A stretch of 64,000 nt of DNA from Acidaminococcus fermentans (GCF_009696675.1 NZ_VULN01000006.1:62001-126000), one strand, 5' to 3'. Shown: positions 41,778-51,314, numbered from the stretch's first letter. Numbers and translations are program-made. The notes: generated by a model not told the origin, from the sequence alone.

Positions 41778-41794
41778 GGTCGCGGGCCGCGACC
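41778..41794. repeat. Minimal heptad palindrome
   Basis: GGTCGCG and GGCCGCG are followed by ACC: two heptads forming a 17-bp near-palindrome between two terminator hairpins. Confidence 0.4.
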
Positions 41795-41823
41795 GGGCTT
41801 CTGCACGCTGCGTGCAGCAGCCC
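41795..41823 (-). terminator. Terminator hairpin of the xpt-permease operon
   Basis: GGGCTTCTGCACG pairs with CGTGCAGCAGCCC directly after the permease stop codon. Confidence 0.6.
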
Positions 41824-43152
41824 TTATTTCATCTCATCCGGCAGAATCAGATTCAGCACTACGGCCACCACGAACACTACCGCCACGCAGTTTTCTGCGA
41901 AGACGCTTTTCATCAGGTCCGGGAAAATCTTAAAGATGGAGGGATTCTGGGTGAAGCCGATGCCGATGGACAGGCTCAGGGCAGCGATGATCATGTTCCG
42001 CTGGCTGTAGCCGCAGCTGCCCAGCATCCGGACCCCGCTGACCACAATGGACCCGAACATCATCAGGGTGCATCCTCCCAGCACCGCTTCCGGCAGGGAA
42101 GCCAGGATCACTCCCAGCACCGGGAACAGTCCGGCCAGGATCATAATGGCGGCCCCGCTGGCCACGGCCTTCCGGTTCACCACATGGGTCATGGCAATGA
42201 GCCCCACGTTCTGGCTGAAGGACGTAATAGGCAGACAGCCGAACAGGGAGGACAGGGCACTGATGAACCCGTCCACTCCGATGGACCCTTCGATTTCCTT
42301 ATCCGTGGCATTCCGGCCGAAGCCCATCACCGTCAGGGCAGAGGTATCCCCCAGGGTTTCCGTGGCAGACACCAGGAAAATCAGGAATACGGAAAAAATG
42401 GCATCCGGATGGAATTCCAGCCCATAGGGCAGAGGCTGGGGCAGGGAAAACAGCCCGGCGGAACTGATCTTGGACAGATCCACCATACCGTAGAAAAAGG
42501 CGGTGATGTACCCTACCACCAGGCCAAACAGCACGGACAGCTGCTTGTAGAAGGATTTGGCCTTGATGTTGAACAGCAGACAGGAAACCAGGGTCACGGT
42601 ACCCACGATCATGTAGGGAGCTTCCCCGAAATGGGGATTCCCGAAGCCGCCTCCGAAGGAATTGGCCCCGATCCCCAGCAGGGAGAACCCGATGGAGGTC
42701 ACCACGCTGGCGGACACAATGGGAGGGATGAACCGGCGCCACCACCGGGCAATGAGCCCCAGGCACCCTTCCAGACAGCCCCCTACCAGAGCCGCCCCCA
42801 GGATGGCCCCATAGCCGTATTTGGCTCCGATGACGCAGAAGGTGGACACAAAGGTGAAGCTGATCCCCATGATAATGGGCAGCCGGCTGCCCAGAGGCCC
42901 CACCGGGAACATCTGGAACAGGGACCCTACCCCGGCCATGATCATGGCCGCCTGGATCAGGGCCGCCGCCTGTTCCGTAGGCATCTTTACCGCCCCGGTG
43001 ACAATCAGGATGGGAGCGATGTTGGCCACGAACATGGCCAGTACATGCTGGAGTCCGAAAGGCGCCGCTTTCTTCAGGGAGATTTTTCCATCAAACTGGT
43101 AAATCGGGTCAGTGCCAGTCTGGGCCGGTTCCTGGATTTTTTCTTCTTCCAT
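41824..43152 (-). CDS. pbuX: NCS2-family xanthine permease
   Basis: 442 residues with about twelve to fourteen hydrophobic helices. Family landmarks are FGLQHVLAMFVANIAPILIVTGA near the N-terminus, FVSATETLGDTSAL (the NCS2 signature region, here with ATETLGD) and SQNVGLIAMTHVVNRKA. Location 9 bp downstream of xpt makes xanthine the likely substrate, imported by proton symport. GGGGG precedes the start. It is convergent with the M48 protease gene. Confidence 0.9.
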   Translation of the reverse strand: MEEEKIQEPAQTGTDPIYQFDGKISLKKAAPFGLQHVLAMFVANIAPILIVTGAVKMPTEQAAALIQAAMIMAGVGSLFQMFPVGPLGSRLPIIMGISFTFVSTFCVIGAKYGYGAILGAALVGGCLEGCLGLIARWWRRFIPPIVSASVVTSIGFSLLGIGANSFGGGFGNPHFGEAPYMIVGTVTLVSCLLFNIKAKSFYKQLSVLFGLVVGYITAFFYGMVDLSKISSAGLFSLPQPLPYGLEFHPDAIFSVFLIFLVSATETLGDTSALTVMGFGRNATDKEIEGSIGVDGFISALSSLFGCLPITSFSQNVGLIAMTHVVNRKAVASGAAIMILAGLFPVLGVILASLPEAVLGGCTLMMFGSIVVSGVRMLGSCGYSQRNMIIAALSLSIGIGFTQNPSIFKIFPDLMKSVFAENCVAVVFVVAVVLNLILPDEMK

Positions 43153-43161
43153 GGCGCCCCC

Positions 43162-43746
43162 TTACCGGAATACGATGGTGCCGGTGGCCGCATCCATCTT
43201 TTCGATGATAGCCAGGCTCTTTACATCATAACCTTTCTTCCGCAGGGCGTCCCCGCCTCCCTGGAAACCTTTTTCGATGGCGATGCCCACCCCTTCCACT
43301 TCGGCGCCGGCCTGGTGGACCAGGTCGATAAGGCCTTCCACCGCGCAGCCGTTGGCCAGGAAGTCATCGATGATCAGCACATGGTCTCCTGCGTTGAGAT
43401 ACTTCTTGGAAACGATTACATGGTTCACCTTGTTGTGGGTAAAGGATCTGATTTCCGTGCTGTACACTTCTTTGTCCATGTTGCTGCCGGCGCTTTTCTT
43501 GGCAAACACCACCGGCACCCGGAAATGGACTGCCGTCAGGCAGGCAATGCCGATGCCGGAAGCCTCGATGGTCAGGATCTTGCTGATGGGCCGGTCCTTG
43601 AACAGCTGATAGAATTCTTCTCCCAGCTTGCTGATGAAGGGCACATCGATCTGGTGGTTCAGGAAACTGTCCACCTTCAGCACATCCCCGCTTTTGATGA
43701 TGCCGTCCGCCAGGATCTTTTTCTGCAGTAAATTGTACTCCGCCAT
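43162..43746 (-). CDS. xpt: Xanthine phosphoribosyltransferase
   Basis: 194 residues, the usual Xpt length. The PRPP-binding motif [18 protein letters not shown] is at about 123-140, with [13 protein letters not shown] and [17 protein letters not shown] as further Xpt features. It converts xanthine and PRPP to XMP. First gene of a two-gene xanthine salvage operon. A TATAAT lies about 55 bp upstream on the minus strand (43799-43804); the leader is too short for a purine riboswitch and none is visible. Confidence 0.96.
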   Translation of the reverse strand: MAEYNLLQKKILADGIIKSGDVLKVDSFLNHQIDVPFISKLGEEFYQLFKDRPISKILTIEASGIGIACLTAVHFRVPVVFAKKSAGSNMDKEVYSTEIRSFTHNKVNHVIVSKKYLNAGDHVLIIDDFLANGCAVEGLIDLVHQAGAEVEGVGIAIEKGFQGGGDALRKKGYDVKSLAIIEKMDAATGTIVFR

Positions 43747-43823
43747 GTCTTCCTCCCGTTTCTTCCAGACAAATCAAATTCGTTTTCTGTAAAAGATTAT
43801 TATATCATACCCTGGCTCCTGAG

Positions 43824-43855
43824 AAAACAAAAAAAGCTGTTGCCTCAGCAACAGC
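43824..43855 (-). terminator. Terminator of tRNA-Gly
   Basis: GCTGTTGC pairs with GCAACAGC across CTCA, followed on the minus strand by seven T residues and more. Confidence 0.85.
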
Positions 43856-43871
43856 CTTCCGTCTTTCAATA

Positions 43872-43945
43872 TGGAGCGGGCAATGGGAATCGAACCCACC
43901 TCTAAAGCTTGGGAAGCTTTCATTCTACCAATGAACTATGCCCGC
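43872..43945 (-). tRNA. tRNA-Gly (CCC)
   Basis: 74 nt with encoded CCA. The acceptor stem GCGGGCA pairs with TGCCCGC with discriminator T. The anticodon stem AAAGC/GCTTT encloses loop TTCCCAA (anticodon CCC), and the T arm has GGTTCGATTCC. Confidence 0.96.
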
Positions 43946-44159
43946 ATCAGATAGATTGTATTTTAGCAAATTTTTTCTTTTTTGTAAAGGGTGATCAGAA
44001 TTTTTTTCTTTCCGCTGGCAATTAACATCCCCAGTTAACTTTTTCTGGCAGAACCCTCCAGATGGAGTATAATATAAGGATATGATTATGGACATATGAC
44101 CGGACACACTGCTTCCACAGCGGTTTCCGGATCTGTCACAGGCAAAGAGGGGGATTTTT

Positions 44160-47100
44160 TTGAATACACCGGGCAAATTCCAGGAACTCCACAGTTTTTA
44201 CGATACCCTGCCCAGCGGGATTTGTCTTTTTACCACCCAGGGATCAGAACAGATCCTTTTTGTGAACCCGGGCTTCCTGTCCCTGTATTCCTGCACCACT
44301 GAAGAGGAATTCCAGGTCCTTACCGGAGGCACCTTCCAGGGCATGGTGGATCCGGAAGACTACCAGCCCCTGGAAACCCTGGGCCAGAAGGCCGCCGCTG
44401 TCTCTCACCAGGAAACCGGCATGACCCAGATTTACCTGACCTTCCGGATCAAGACCCGGGAAGGCCATTTCCGGCGGATAGAAGGGACCCTGTCCAAAGG
44501 CACCCTGCCCCAGGTGGGTACCGTATGGATCATGAACCTGGTGAGCAGCTCCCAGAAAGTGCTGGTCCGGAAACAGGATCCGGTCACCGGGCTTATGGGG
44601 GTCCGTGCCTTCTACCAGACTGCCCTGAACCTGTCCCTGGAAAAAAAGGCCCAGGGCAGACTGAAATCCTACAACCCGGTATACCTGAACCTGACCAACT
44701 TCAAATTGTACAATGCCACCTGGGGGATCCAGGCCGGGGACAACCTGCTCCGGTCCGTGGCCAGCATTCTCCAGTCCCTGTTCCCGGGCCAGCTGATGAC
44801 CCGGCTTACCGGGGACGGATTTGTGCTCCTGGCTCCGGCGGAAAAGCTCCGGGACAAACTCCAGGAAGCCGCCCGGCAGGTGGACCAGTGCACCGGCAAC
44901 CCCACCATCCAGCTGAAGGCAGGAATCTATCCCCCCAATGAAAAAACTTCCCTGACGGATCTGCGCCATGCCTTCGACATGGCCAAATTCGCCTGCGATT
45001 CCATCAAGAAAAACGCCATCCAGTCCTGGGCTGTCTATACCCCGGAACTGGCCGCCCAGCAGGAGACCCGGGTCTTTGTGCTGGAAAACTTCTCCCGGGC
45101 CCTCCAGTCCGGCCAGATCCAGGTGTACTACCAGCCCATTATCCGGAGCCTTACGGGCAAACTGTGCAGCCTGGAGGCCCTGGCCCGATGGATCGATCCG
45201 GAACGGGGGATGATCTCTCCGGGGATCTTTGTGCCCATCCTGGAAGAAGCCCGGCTGATCCACCAGCTGGATCAGTATGTACTGAGCCAGGCCGGCAAAC
45301 TGCTCCGGGAACAGCGGCGGAACCACCAGCCCATGATCCCCATTTCCGTAAACTTCTCCCGGGTGGATTTCCTGGTCACCGACCCCTTCCAGCTGGTGGA
45401 AAAAGTGGTACGGAAATACGGGCTCCAGCGGAACTTCCTGTGCATTGAAGTGACGGAAAGCGCCCTGGTCCAACATTCCTCCCACATTTTCCAGACCCTC
45501 CAGAAATTCCACAACAGCGGCTACAAAATCTGGCTGGACGATTTCGGCAGTGCCTATTCCTCCCTGAACGTGCTCCACAACTACCATTTCGATGAGCTGA
45601 AGATCGATCAGGCCTTCCTGAAGAACCTGAACGACAAGGGGAAGGAAATCATCACCTCCATCGTGCTCATGGCCAAGACCCTGGGAGTCCATACCCTGGC
45701 AGAAGGCGTGGAAACGGAAGAACAGCTGGCCTTCCTGAAAAAGATCGGCTGTGAAAAAATCCAGGGATTCTACTACAGCCGTCCCCTGCCCTACGAAAAG
45801 CTCCTGACCCATCTGATGAGAATGCACATCAAGCCGGAAAACAGCCTGGAAAACCAGTGCTATGAACAGGCCGGTCTCATGAACGTGGTGTCCGAAGCCC
45901 CCCTGGGCCTGTTCCGGTATACCCGGAAATACGCCACCCTGCTGTACATCAACGAGGCCTACCAGAAGGTTCTGGCCAGTGTGGGCACCCATTCCCTGGA
46001 AGAAGCCAATGAGAACCTGCTGGATCCCGCCTATCCCTTCCGGGACAAGTTCCGGATGTTCCTGGACCAGGTGGCGGACAGCACCGCCACCCATTCCCTG
46101 GTATATGTGGACAACGGCCAGTACATCCGGATCAAGGCCCGGAAAATCATGGGCAATCCCCAGTTCTGTCTGGGCCGGCTGGAAATCCAGAACATCACCT
46201 TTGACAAAAACACCCGGCTCCACCACAAACTGGACAAACTGTTCCGGAACCTGGTGCTCATGTACGACTCCCTGATGTATCTGGATATCGGGAAAGACCA
46301 GGTCCAGGTGCTCCAAAGCTCCGTGCCTTCCCTGAACAGTGACGCCGTTTATCCGGACATTGCCGGCTTCCTGACCCGCTACGCCAAGAAATTCGTCCAT
46401 CCGGACGACCGGGAAAAATTTCTCCAGTTCACAGATCCGGACAGTCTCCACGCCCAGGGCCGGGAACAGGGCCGGGTGGATGCCAAGGACCAGTTCCGGA
46501 TCCGCCGGCCTGACGGAAACTACCGGTGGATGATTTTCCATGCCATGTTCCTGTACAAAGATCCCACCCGGAACATCCTGCTGACCGTCCAGGACAATGT
46601 GTGGGAACGGAAGGATCTGACCACCCGCCGGAAAGAACTGCCTCTGTTCAACATGTCCCTGGGAGTCCCTCTGGAAAAGATACCCCAGACGGAACACGAC
46701 TACCAGACCCTGCTGTGGAATGCGGTGCGCACCTCCCCCCTGAAATTCTTCTGGAAGGACAGCCAGCGCCGGTTCCGGGGTGCCAGCCGCTCCTTCCTGA
46801 AATTCTACGGTCTGGAAGAAAAGGACATCCTGGGGAAAACCGACGAGGAAATGGGCTGGCACCCCATGCCCGGCACCTTTCAGAACGATGAGGAAGAGGT
46901 GGTGCATCAGGGCCGGACCATTACCCAGCACCTGGGGACCTGCATTGTCCGGGGCGTCCCCCATCCCATTGTAGCCACCAAATTCCCTCTGTACAAAGGG
47001 AATCAGATTGTGGGACTTTTGGGCTATTTCGACGATCTGGAGAACTATCCCGCCCAGGCAGAACTGATCCGGGACCTGAATCTGAAAGATCCGGAAACCG

Positions 47101-48890
47101 GCTTTCTCAGCTACCGGGGCATGCTGGAAGCCGGCCTCCAGTATGCGGATTCCTGGCGGTACCAGCAGGATGACTATGCCGCCTTCCTGCTGGACATCCC
47201 GGAATTCGACCAGTTCCGCCGGACCTACGGGCCGGAAGCGGGCCGGAAACTGCTGATCAAAGTGGTGGAAACCTTCCAGCATCTCCATCTTCCCACCATT
47301 TCCCTGGCTCACATCGGCAGCTGCTGCTTCCTGGGCTTTACCAAGACCACCCTGAAGGACCAGCTGGACAGCCAGATCCAGAAGCTGACCCAGGCCATCC
47401 ACAGCATTACGGAAGTGGACGGCTACAGCTGCACCCTGTACCTCCAGTATGCCCTGGCCCGGGGATCGGAAGTGGACAACCTGGACAACCTGCTGGCCCT
47501 TCTCACGGAACGGCTGAAGGAATCCCGGGATCAGCGGTACGGGGAATCGGTGTTCATCGGAGACCGGATCGTCTTTGACCGGGAAAAATTCGACACCATG
47601 GACGAACTGGTGATGATCAGCGATCCGGAAACCTATGAGATGGTCTACATGAACCAGGCTGCCCAAAAGGCCTACCACGTGGACGGGCCCCGGGAGTATA
47701 AAGAGAAAAAATGCTACGAACTGCTGGAAGGACAGAAGGCCCCCTGTGCCTACTGTCCCCTGTCCATCCTCCGGCAGGACCGGTTCCACACCGCCACCCA
47801 TCACAGTGTGAAATCCGGCCTGGACCTTCTGGTCCGGGATACTCTGGTACCCTGGCGGGGGCGGGTGCTCCACTTCTCCATGGCCCTGAACCTGAAGGAA
47901 TATGTGGATATGGACATTGCCCGGAACGATCTGATCTTCCGGGAAGCCGCCGCCAATGACGCGATTGCCATCGGTCTCCGGGAAGAAGATCCGGACCTGG
48001 GGATCCAGAAAATGATCATCCAACTGGCGGAAAACATGGGAGCGGAACGGTTCTACATTTTTGAGGAAGGCCCCGATGACACGGTGAGCGCCACCTATGA
48101 ATGGGTCCGGAAAGGGCTGGAACCCATGAAGGATCAGCTCCAGCACGTACCCAAAAAAGACGTACAACTGTTGTACAACTCCTTTGACAAGGAACAACTG
48201 GCCTTGATCCCGGATATGCCCCAGCTGCTGGCCAAACAACCGGATTTCCATCTCCGGATTCCCGGGATCCGCAGCATTGTGTCCGGCCATCTCACCCAGG
48301 GGGAACGGTCCCTGGGGTATACGGAAGTGGTGAACCCCACCCCGGATACCTTCCGGTCCGCCAGCCTGCTGTTGGCCACCCTGACCCGGTTCTTTGCCAT
48401 TATGCTCCGGATCCGGAACAACCGGCGGACCCTCCAGGCCAACAGCCGGACGGACCAGCTCACCGGCCTGGGGAACCGGTATGCCTTCCACGACACCATA
48501 GCCTCCCTGCCCAGTGGACAGGATCTGGTCTTTGTGTTCGGGGACATCAATGGCCTGAAGCGGGTCAACGACACCCAGGGCCATGAAGCGGGAGACCGGC
48601 TGATCCGTTCCGCCGCCCAGGTACTGGACGAAATGAAAGGCCTGGGAAAGGTGTTCCGGATGGGGGGCGATGAATTCCTCCTGATCCGGGAAATCGACGC
48701 TCCAGCAGAGGCTGATGAGCTGATCCACAGCCTGAAGGACCGGTACAAAGCCCGGGGCATCAGCGTGGCCCTGGGCGCCGTCACCTGCCGGACCCCCATC
48801 CCCGACGTGGACCAGATCCTCACCCAGGTGGACCGGAAGATGTACAAGGACAAGGGCGTGATGTACGGAAGGAGAAGTACGGATAGATAA
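44160..48890 (+). CDS. Giant cytoplasmic PAS/GAF-EAL-GGDEF cyclic-di-GMP protein
   Basis: 1576 residues, TTG start after GAGGGGG. Apparent order: PAS (1-125); degenerate GGDEF (about 138-300, motif reads TGDGF); EAL (about 305-555) with E339-A-L, N398, E430, D460-D461, K481 and E515 present, so probably an active phosphodiesterase. Three PAS-like regions follow (about 570-690, 695-820, 855-965), then a second degenerate GGDEF (about 970-1140), a PAS with CAYCPLS (about 1145-1262), a GAF-like region (about 1275-1425) and a C-terminal GGDEF (about 1429-1576) with intact MGGDEF. No membrane segment is seen. It likely both makes and degrades c-di-GMP under several signals. It is monocistronic. 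Confidence 0.9.
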   Translation: MNTPGKFQELHSFYDTLPSGICLFTTQGSEQILFVNPGFLSLYSCTTEEEFQVLTGGTFQGMVDPEDYQPLETLGQKAAAVSHQETGMTQIYLTFRIKTREGHFRRIEGTLSKGTLPQVGTVWIMNLVSSSQKVLVRKQDPVTGLMGVRAFYQTALNLSLEKKAQGRLKSYNPVYLNLTNFKLYNATWGIQAGDNLLRSVASILQSLFPGQLMTRLTGDGFVLLAPAEKLRDKLQEAARQVDQCTGNPTIQLKAGIYPPNEKTSLTDLRHAFDMAKFACDSIKKNAIQSWAVYTPELAAQQETRVFVLENFSRALQSGQIQVYYQPIIRSLTGKLCSLEALARWIDPERGMISPGIFVPILEEARLIHQLDQYVLSQAGKLLREQRRNHQPMIPISVNFSRVDFLVTDPFQLVEKVVRKYGLQRNFLCIEVTESALVQHSSHIFQTLQKFHNSGYKIWLDDFGSAYSSLNVLHNYHFDELKIDQAFLKNLNDKGKEIITSIVLMAKTLGVHTLAEGVETEEQLAFLKKIGCEKIQGFYYSRPLPYEKLLTHLMRMHIKPENSLENQCYEQAGLMNVVSEAPLGLFRYTRKYATLLYINEAYQKVLASVGTHSLEEANENLLDPAYPFRDKFRMFLDQVADSTATHSLVYVDNGQYIRIKARKIMGNPQFCLGRLEIQNITFDKNTRLHHKLDKLFRNLVLMYDSLMYLDIGKDQVQVLQSSVPSLNSDAVYPDIAGFLTRYAKKFVHPDDREKFLQFTDPDSLHAQGREQGRVDAKDQFRIRRPDGNYRWMIFHAMFLYKDPTRNILLTVQDNVWERKDLTTRRKELPLFNMSLGVPLEKIPQTEHDYQTLLWNAVRTSPLKFFWKDSQRRFRGASRSFLKFYGLEEKDILGKTDEEMGWHPMPGTFQNDEEEVVHQGRTITQHLGTCIVRGVPHPIVATKFPLYKGNQIVGLLGYFDDLENYPAQAELIRDLNLKDPETGFLSYRGMLEAGLQYADSWRYQQDDYAAFLLDIPEFDQFRRTYGPEAGRKLLIKVVETFQHLHLPTISLAHIGSCCFLGFTKTTLKDQLDSQIQKLTQAIHSITEVDGYSCTLYLQYALARGSEVDNLDNLLALLTERLKESRDQRYGESVFIGDRIVFDREKFDTMDELVMISDPETYEMVYMNQAAQKAYHVDGPREYKEKKCYELLEGQKAPCAYCPLSILRQDRFHTATHHSVKSGLDLLVRDTLVPWRGRVLHFSMALNLKEYVDMDIARNDLIFREAAANDAIAIGLREEDPDLGIQKMIIQLAENMGAERFYIFEEGPDDTVSATYEWVRKGLEPMKDQLQHVPKKDVQLLYNSFDKEQLALIPDMPQLLAKQPDFHLRIPGIRSIVSGHLTQGERSLGYTEVVNPTPDTFRSASLLLATLTRFFAIMLRIRNNRRTLQANSRTDQLTGLGNRYAFHDTIASLPSGQDLVFVFGDINGLKRVNDTQGHEAGDRLIRSAAQVLDEMKGLGKVFRMGGDEFLLIREIDAPAEADELIHSLKDRYKARGISVALGAVTCRTPIPDVDQILTQVDRKMYKDKGVMYGRRSTDR

Positions 48891-48949
48891 ACAGGGCTGC
48901 TGGGTACGCAGCAGCCCTGTCAGCGGTCAGCGGCCGTTGACCGCTGACA
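48891..48949. repeat. Terminator hairpin followed by heptad hairpin
   Basis: ACAGGGCTGCT/AGCAGCCCTGT forms a hairpin after the EAL/GGDEF stop. TGTCAGC and GGTCAGC heptads (48918-48931) then pair with their inverse TGACCGCTGACA (48938-48949), making the compact palindromic form of the heptad repeat. Confidence 0.6.
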
Positions 48950-48951
48950 AG

Positions 48952-48982
48952 AAAAGGTGTGAAGCAGCGCTTCACACCTTTT
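48952..48982. terminator. Bidirectional terminator between convergent genes
   Basis: A 14-bp perfect stem AAAAGGTGTGAAGC with loop AGC has A- and T-runs in the stem ends. It overlaps the last codons of the C26 gene. Confidence 0.8.
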
Positions 48983-49703
48983 CTTTTACCCGTGCCAGGA
49001 AATCCTCGAACAGCTTCAGCTGTTCCGGATGCTCCTGCCACATGTTTTCCGGATGCCACTGGACGGCTACTACCTGCTTGTGGTCGTGGGATTCCACACT
49101 TTCCTGGACCCCGTCAGGAGCCACGGCGGTGACTTCCAGGGCCTCTGCGACCCGGTGGATGGCCTGATGATGCCGGGAGTTGACATAAGCCTTTTCTCCT
49201 AGGGACCCAAACAGGCTGCTGCCGGGAACCAAAGTCACATGATGGGTGGGATACCCTCCCGGTGCCCCCTGGGAATGACGGATGGTGCACTGGGGATCCT
49301 CACTGGGCAGATCCTGGTACACATTCCCTCCCAGAGCGATGTTGATCAGCTGGCAGCCCCGGCAGATGCCGAAAATGGGTTTTCCGGCCTGGTAGAAGGC
49401 CCGGAACAGCTCCAGTTCGAACAGATCCCGTTTGTAGTTGGTCCGGCCGATCTTCCACTTGGGTTCCTCCCCGAACAGAGTGGGATCCACATCCGGCCCT
49501 CCGGGGATGATCAGCCCGTCAAACAGGTCCACATAGTCCTCCCCCCGGGCTCCGGGCACATCTGGAAGCACCACCGGGATGGCCCCCAGCCGGGCGATTA
49601 CTTCCACCAGTCCCCGGGGGGCAAAAGGCGCCTCCACCAGGTTGGTCACCTCCGATGCATAAGGATAGGTATCCGCCGTAATGGCAATGCGGCATTTGCT
49701 CAT
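48972..49703 (-). CDS. Cytoplasmic gamma-glutamyl-gamma-aminobutyrate hydrolase family protein (C26)
   Basis: 243 residues, class I glutamine amidotransferase fold. The nucleophile elbow is FGICRGCQLIN, the oxyanion side LIIPGGPDVDP, and the catalytic His-Glu is QWHPE. It resembles PuuD-type enzymes that cleave gamma-glutamyl amides to free glutamate. There is no signal peptide, unlike the C26 protein at 11650. It is the last minus-strand gene before the origin region; its start at 49703 is preceded by AGGAGG. Confidence 0.9.
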   Translation of the reverse strand: MSKCRIAITADTYPYASEVTNLVEAPFAPRGLVEVIARLGAIPVVLPDVPGARGEDYVDLFDGLIIPGGPDVDPTLFGEEPKWKIGRTNYKRDLFELELFRAFYQAGKPIFGICRGCQLINIALGGNVYQDLPSEDPQCTIRHSQGAPGGYPTHHVTLVPGSSLFGSLGEKAYVNSRHHQAIHRVAEALEVTAVAPDGVQESVESHDHKQVVAVQWHPENMWQEHPEQLKLFEDFLARVKEKV

Positions 49704-49863
49704 AAGTTTCCTCCTTCCGCCGGTTTCCCGGCGCTGCAGTTGGTTCCATTATAGGAAATTGCGAAAGGAGATGCAAGGCTGCGGCTTCCCAGCATCCCTT
49801 TTCCACAGAACGCACGTTCACAAATCCCCCGTCCGGCCTGTATTTCCGGGGTTTTCCCCAAAG

Positions 49864-49995
49864 TTGTCCACACCTGTGGATAACTTTCTGTGGAAAACTC
49901 CCTTTCCTGTGGAAAAGTCCCTGGAGCCAGGTTTTCTGCGGGTTCCCCCCTCTTGCTCCCGGCACTTATCCACATGCCGGGGAATATGGTATAAT
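49864..49995. other. Origin region, DnaA-box cluster I and dnaA-like promoter
   Basis: The 327-bp gap between the divergent C26 and short dnaA genes contains DnaA boxes TTGTCCACA (49864-49872), TGTGGATAA (49875-49883) and TTATCCACA (49966-49974). A perfect TATAAT lies at 49990-49995. Several TGTGGAAAA near-boxes are also present. The first two boxes face each other, and the third sits just upstream of the -10, a natural place for autoregulation. Confidence 0.85.
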
Positions 49996-50030
49996 GAAAA
50001 ATATCCCTTACAGGAGAAAGGAGGTTTGTC

Positions 50031-51182
50031 ATGGCCAAGAAAAAACTGGTGGAACTGGACCTGTTCGCCGAGCAGGAACCGGCAGCGGAACATCCGTCCC
50101 CCCGGCCCCCGGCCCGGAAAAGACCGGCTCCCCCGGTCCTGAAAAAGCCCTTTGTCACCAACCTTTCTCCCCGGTACACCTTCGACAATTTCGTGGTGGG
50201 AAATTCCAACCGGTTTGCCAAGGCAGCCGCCATGGCCGTGGCCAACAACCCGGCCTTTGCCTACAACCCCTTTTTCCTGTTCAGCGACTCCGGCCTGGGG
50301 AAAACCCATCTGATGAACGCCATCGGCAACCAGATCCGGAAGAACCACCCGGACATGAAAGTGCTGTACATTTCCAGTGAAACCTTCACCAATGAGCTGA
50401 TCGAAAGCGTGGAACACAACCGGCTGGAAGCCTTCCGGGAAAAATACCGGAACATCGACGTGCTCCTCATCGACGACATCCAGTTCCTCCGGAACCGGGA
50501 ATCCACCCAGGAGGAGTTTTTCCACACCTTCAACACCCTGGAAAAGGCCAACAAGCAGATCATCATTTCCAGCGACCGTCCCCCCGGGGAACTGGACACC
50601 CTGGAAGAACGGATGATCAGCCGGTTCAATTCCGGCCTTACCGCCGACATCCAGCACCCGGATCTGGAAACCCGGATGGCCATCCTCCAGAACCTGGCCC
50701 ATACAGAGCAGGTTCTCTTTCCCAACGATGTGATCCTGCTGATTGCCAGCAGCATCACCAGCAATATCCGGGAACTGGAGGGAGCCTACAACCGGGTCTG
50801 CGCTTATTCCACCGTGACCCGGGAACCCATTACCCTGGATCTGTGCCGCCGGGCCCTGAAAGAACTGGCCCTGCTGGACACCCCCCAGTTCGTTACCGTA
50901 GACGCCATCCAGCAGCAGGTGGCGGACCATTTCCGGCTCCACCGGTCGGAACTGATCGAAAAGAAACGGACCAAACGGGTGGCGGTGCCCCGGATGATCG
51001 CCATTTACCTGACCAAGGAAATGGCCGGCCTTTCCCTGAAGAAAATCGGAGAATGTTTCGGGGGCCGGGACCACAGCACCATCATCCACGCCTGCGAAAA
51101 GATCCAGAAAGACCGGCAGAAAGATCCGGAGCTGAACAAGGAAATCGAGGCCCTGACGGCTGCGTTGAAAAAGGGAGTGTGA
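50031..51182 (+). CDS. Short DnaA paralog lacking domain I
   Basis: 383 residues. The first 43 are a charged Pro-rich tail with no domain I fold. Domain III follows: Walker A region SDSGLGKTH (85-93), Walker B LLIDDIQF (145-152), and the sensor region ISSDRPPGELDTLEERMISRF (179-199). Domain IV carries the DnaA-box-binding signature GGRDHSTIIHACEK (344-357). It can presumably bind ATP and DnaA boxes but lacks the domain used to load DnaB and bind regulators. A strong AAAGGAGG site precedes it. It lies 1.8 kb upstream of full-length dnaA with the same orientation. It may compete at or assist origin complexes; that is inference. Confidence 0.93.
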   Translation: MAKKKLVELDLFAEQEPAAEHPSPRPPARKRPAPPVLKKPFVTNLSPRYTFDNFVVGNSNRFAKAAAMAVANNPAFAYNPFFLFSDSGLGKTHLMNAIGNQIRKNHPDMKVLYISSETFTNELIESVEHNRLEAFREKYRNIDVLLIDDIQFLRNRESTQEEFFHTFNTLEKANKQIIISSDRPPGELDTLEERMISRFNSGLTADIQHPDLETRMAILQNLAHTEQVLFPNDVILLIASSITSNIRELEGAYNRVCAYSTVTREPITLDLCRRALKELALLDTPQFVTVDAIQQQVADHFRLHRSELIEKKRTKRVAVPRMIAIYLTKEMAGLSLKKIGECFGGRDHSTIIHACEKIQKDRQKDPELNKEIEALTAALKKGV

Positions 51183-51189
51183 AAACTTC

Positions 51190-51227
51190 ACATCCCAGTC
51201 CCGGGTCGCGACCCGGGACTGGGATGT
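51190..51227. repeat. Perfect 38-bp palindrome after the short dnaA gene
   Basis: The sequence equals its own reverse complement and is built from units AGTCCCG and GGTCGCG with their inverses, i.e. a compact heptad-family palindrome. It sits 8 bp after the stop codon and could also terminate transcription. Confidence 0.75.
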
Positions 51228-51273
51228 TGCATTTTCCATGGAACACCCCCTATTGCATCCCAGCTCTCTGTAA

Positions 51274-51314
51274 CCCCTGTCCCTGCTCTTTGCACAGGGA
51301 CAGGGGTGTTTTTT
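51274..51314 (+). terminator. Strong terminator of the short dnaA gene
   Basis: A 12-bp stem CCCCTGTCCCTG with its complement is followed by a run of six T residues. Confidence 0.9.

Noticed and set aside
43747-43823. Possible purine riboswitch before xpt
   Set aside because: The leader between the -10 and the start is only about 50 nt and lacks the conserved three-way-junction sequences.
44244-48728. A 1494-residue open frame antisense to the EAL/GGDEF gene
   Set aside because: It has no ribosome-binding site or known domain and is explained by GC-rich codon bias of the sense gene.
35057-50030. Genomic island or prophage between rpmH and dnaA
   Set aside because: There is no integrase, phage gene or attachment repeat, and base use looks like that of neighbours; tRNA-Gly is intact without a duplicated end.
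50031-51182. Short dnaA as a 5-prime truncated pseudogene
   Set aside because: It has its own promoter, a strong ribosome-binding site, a complete AAA+ and domain IV, and a dedicated terminator.
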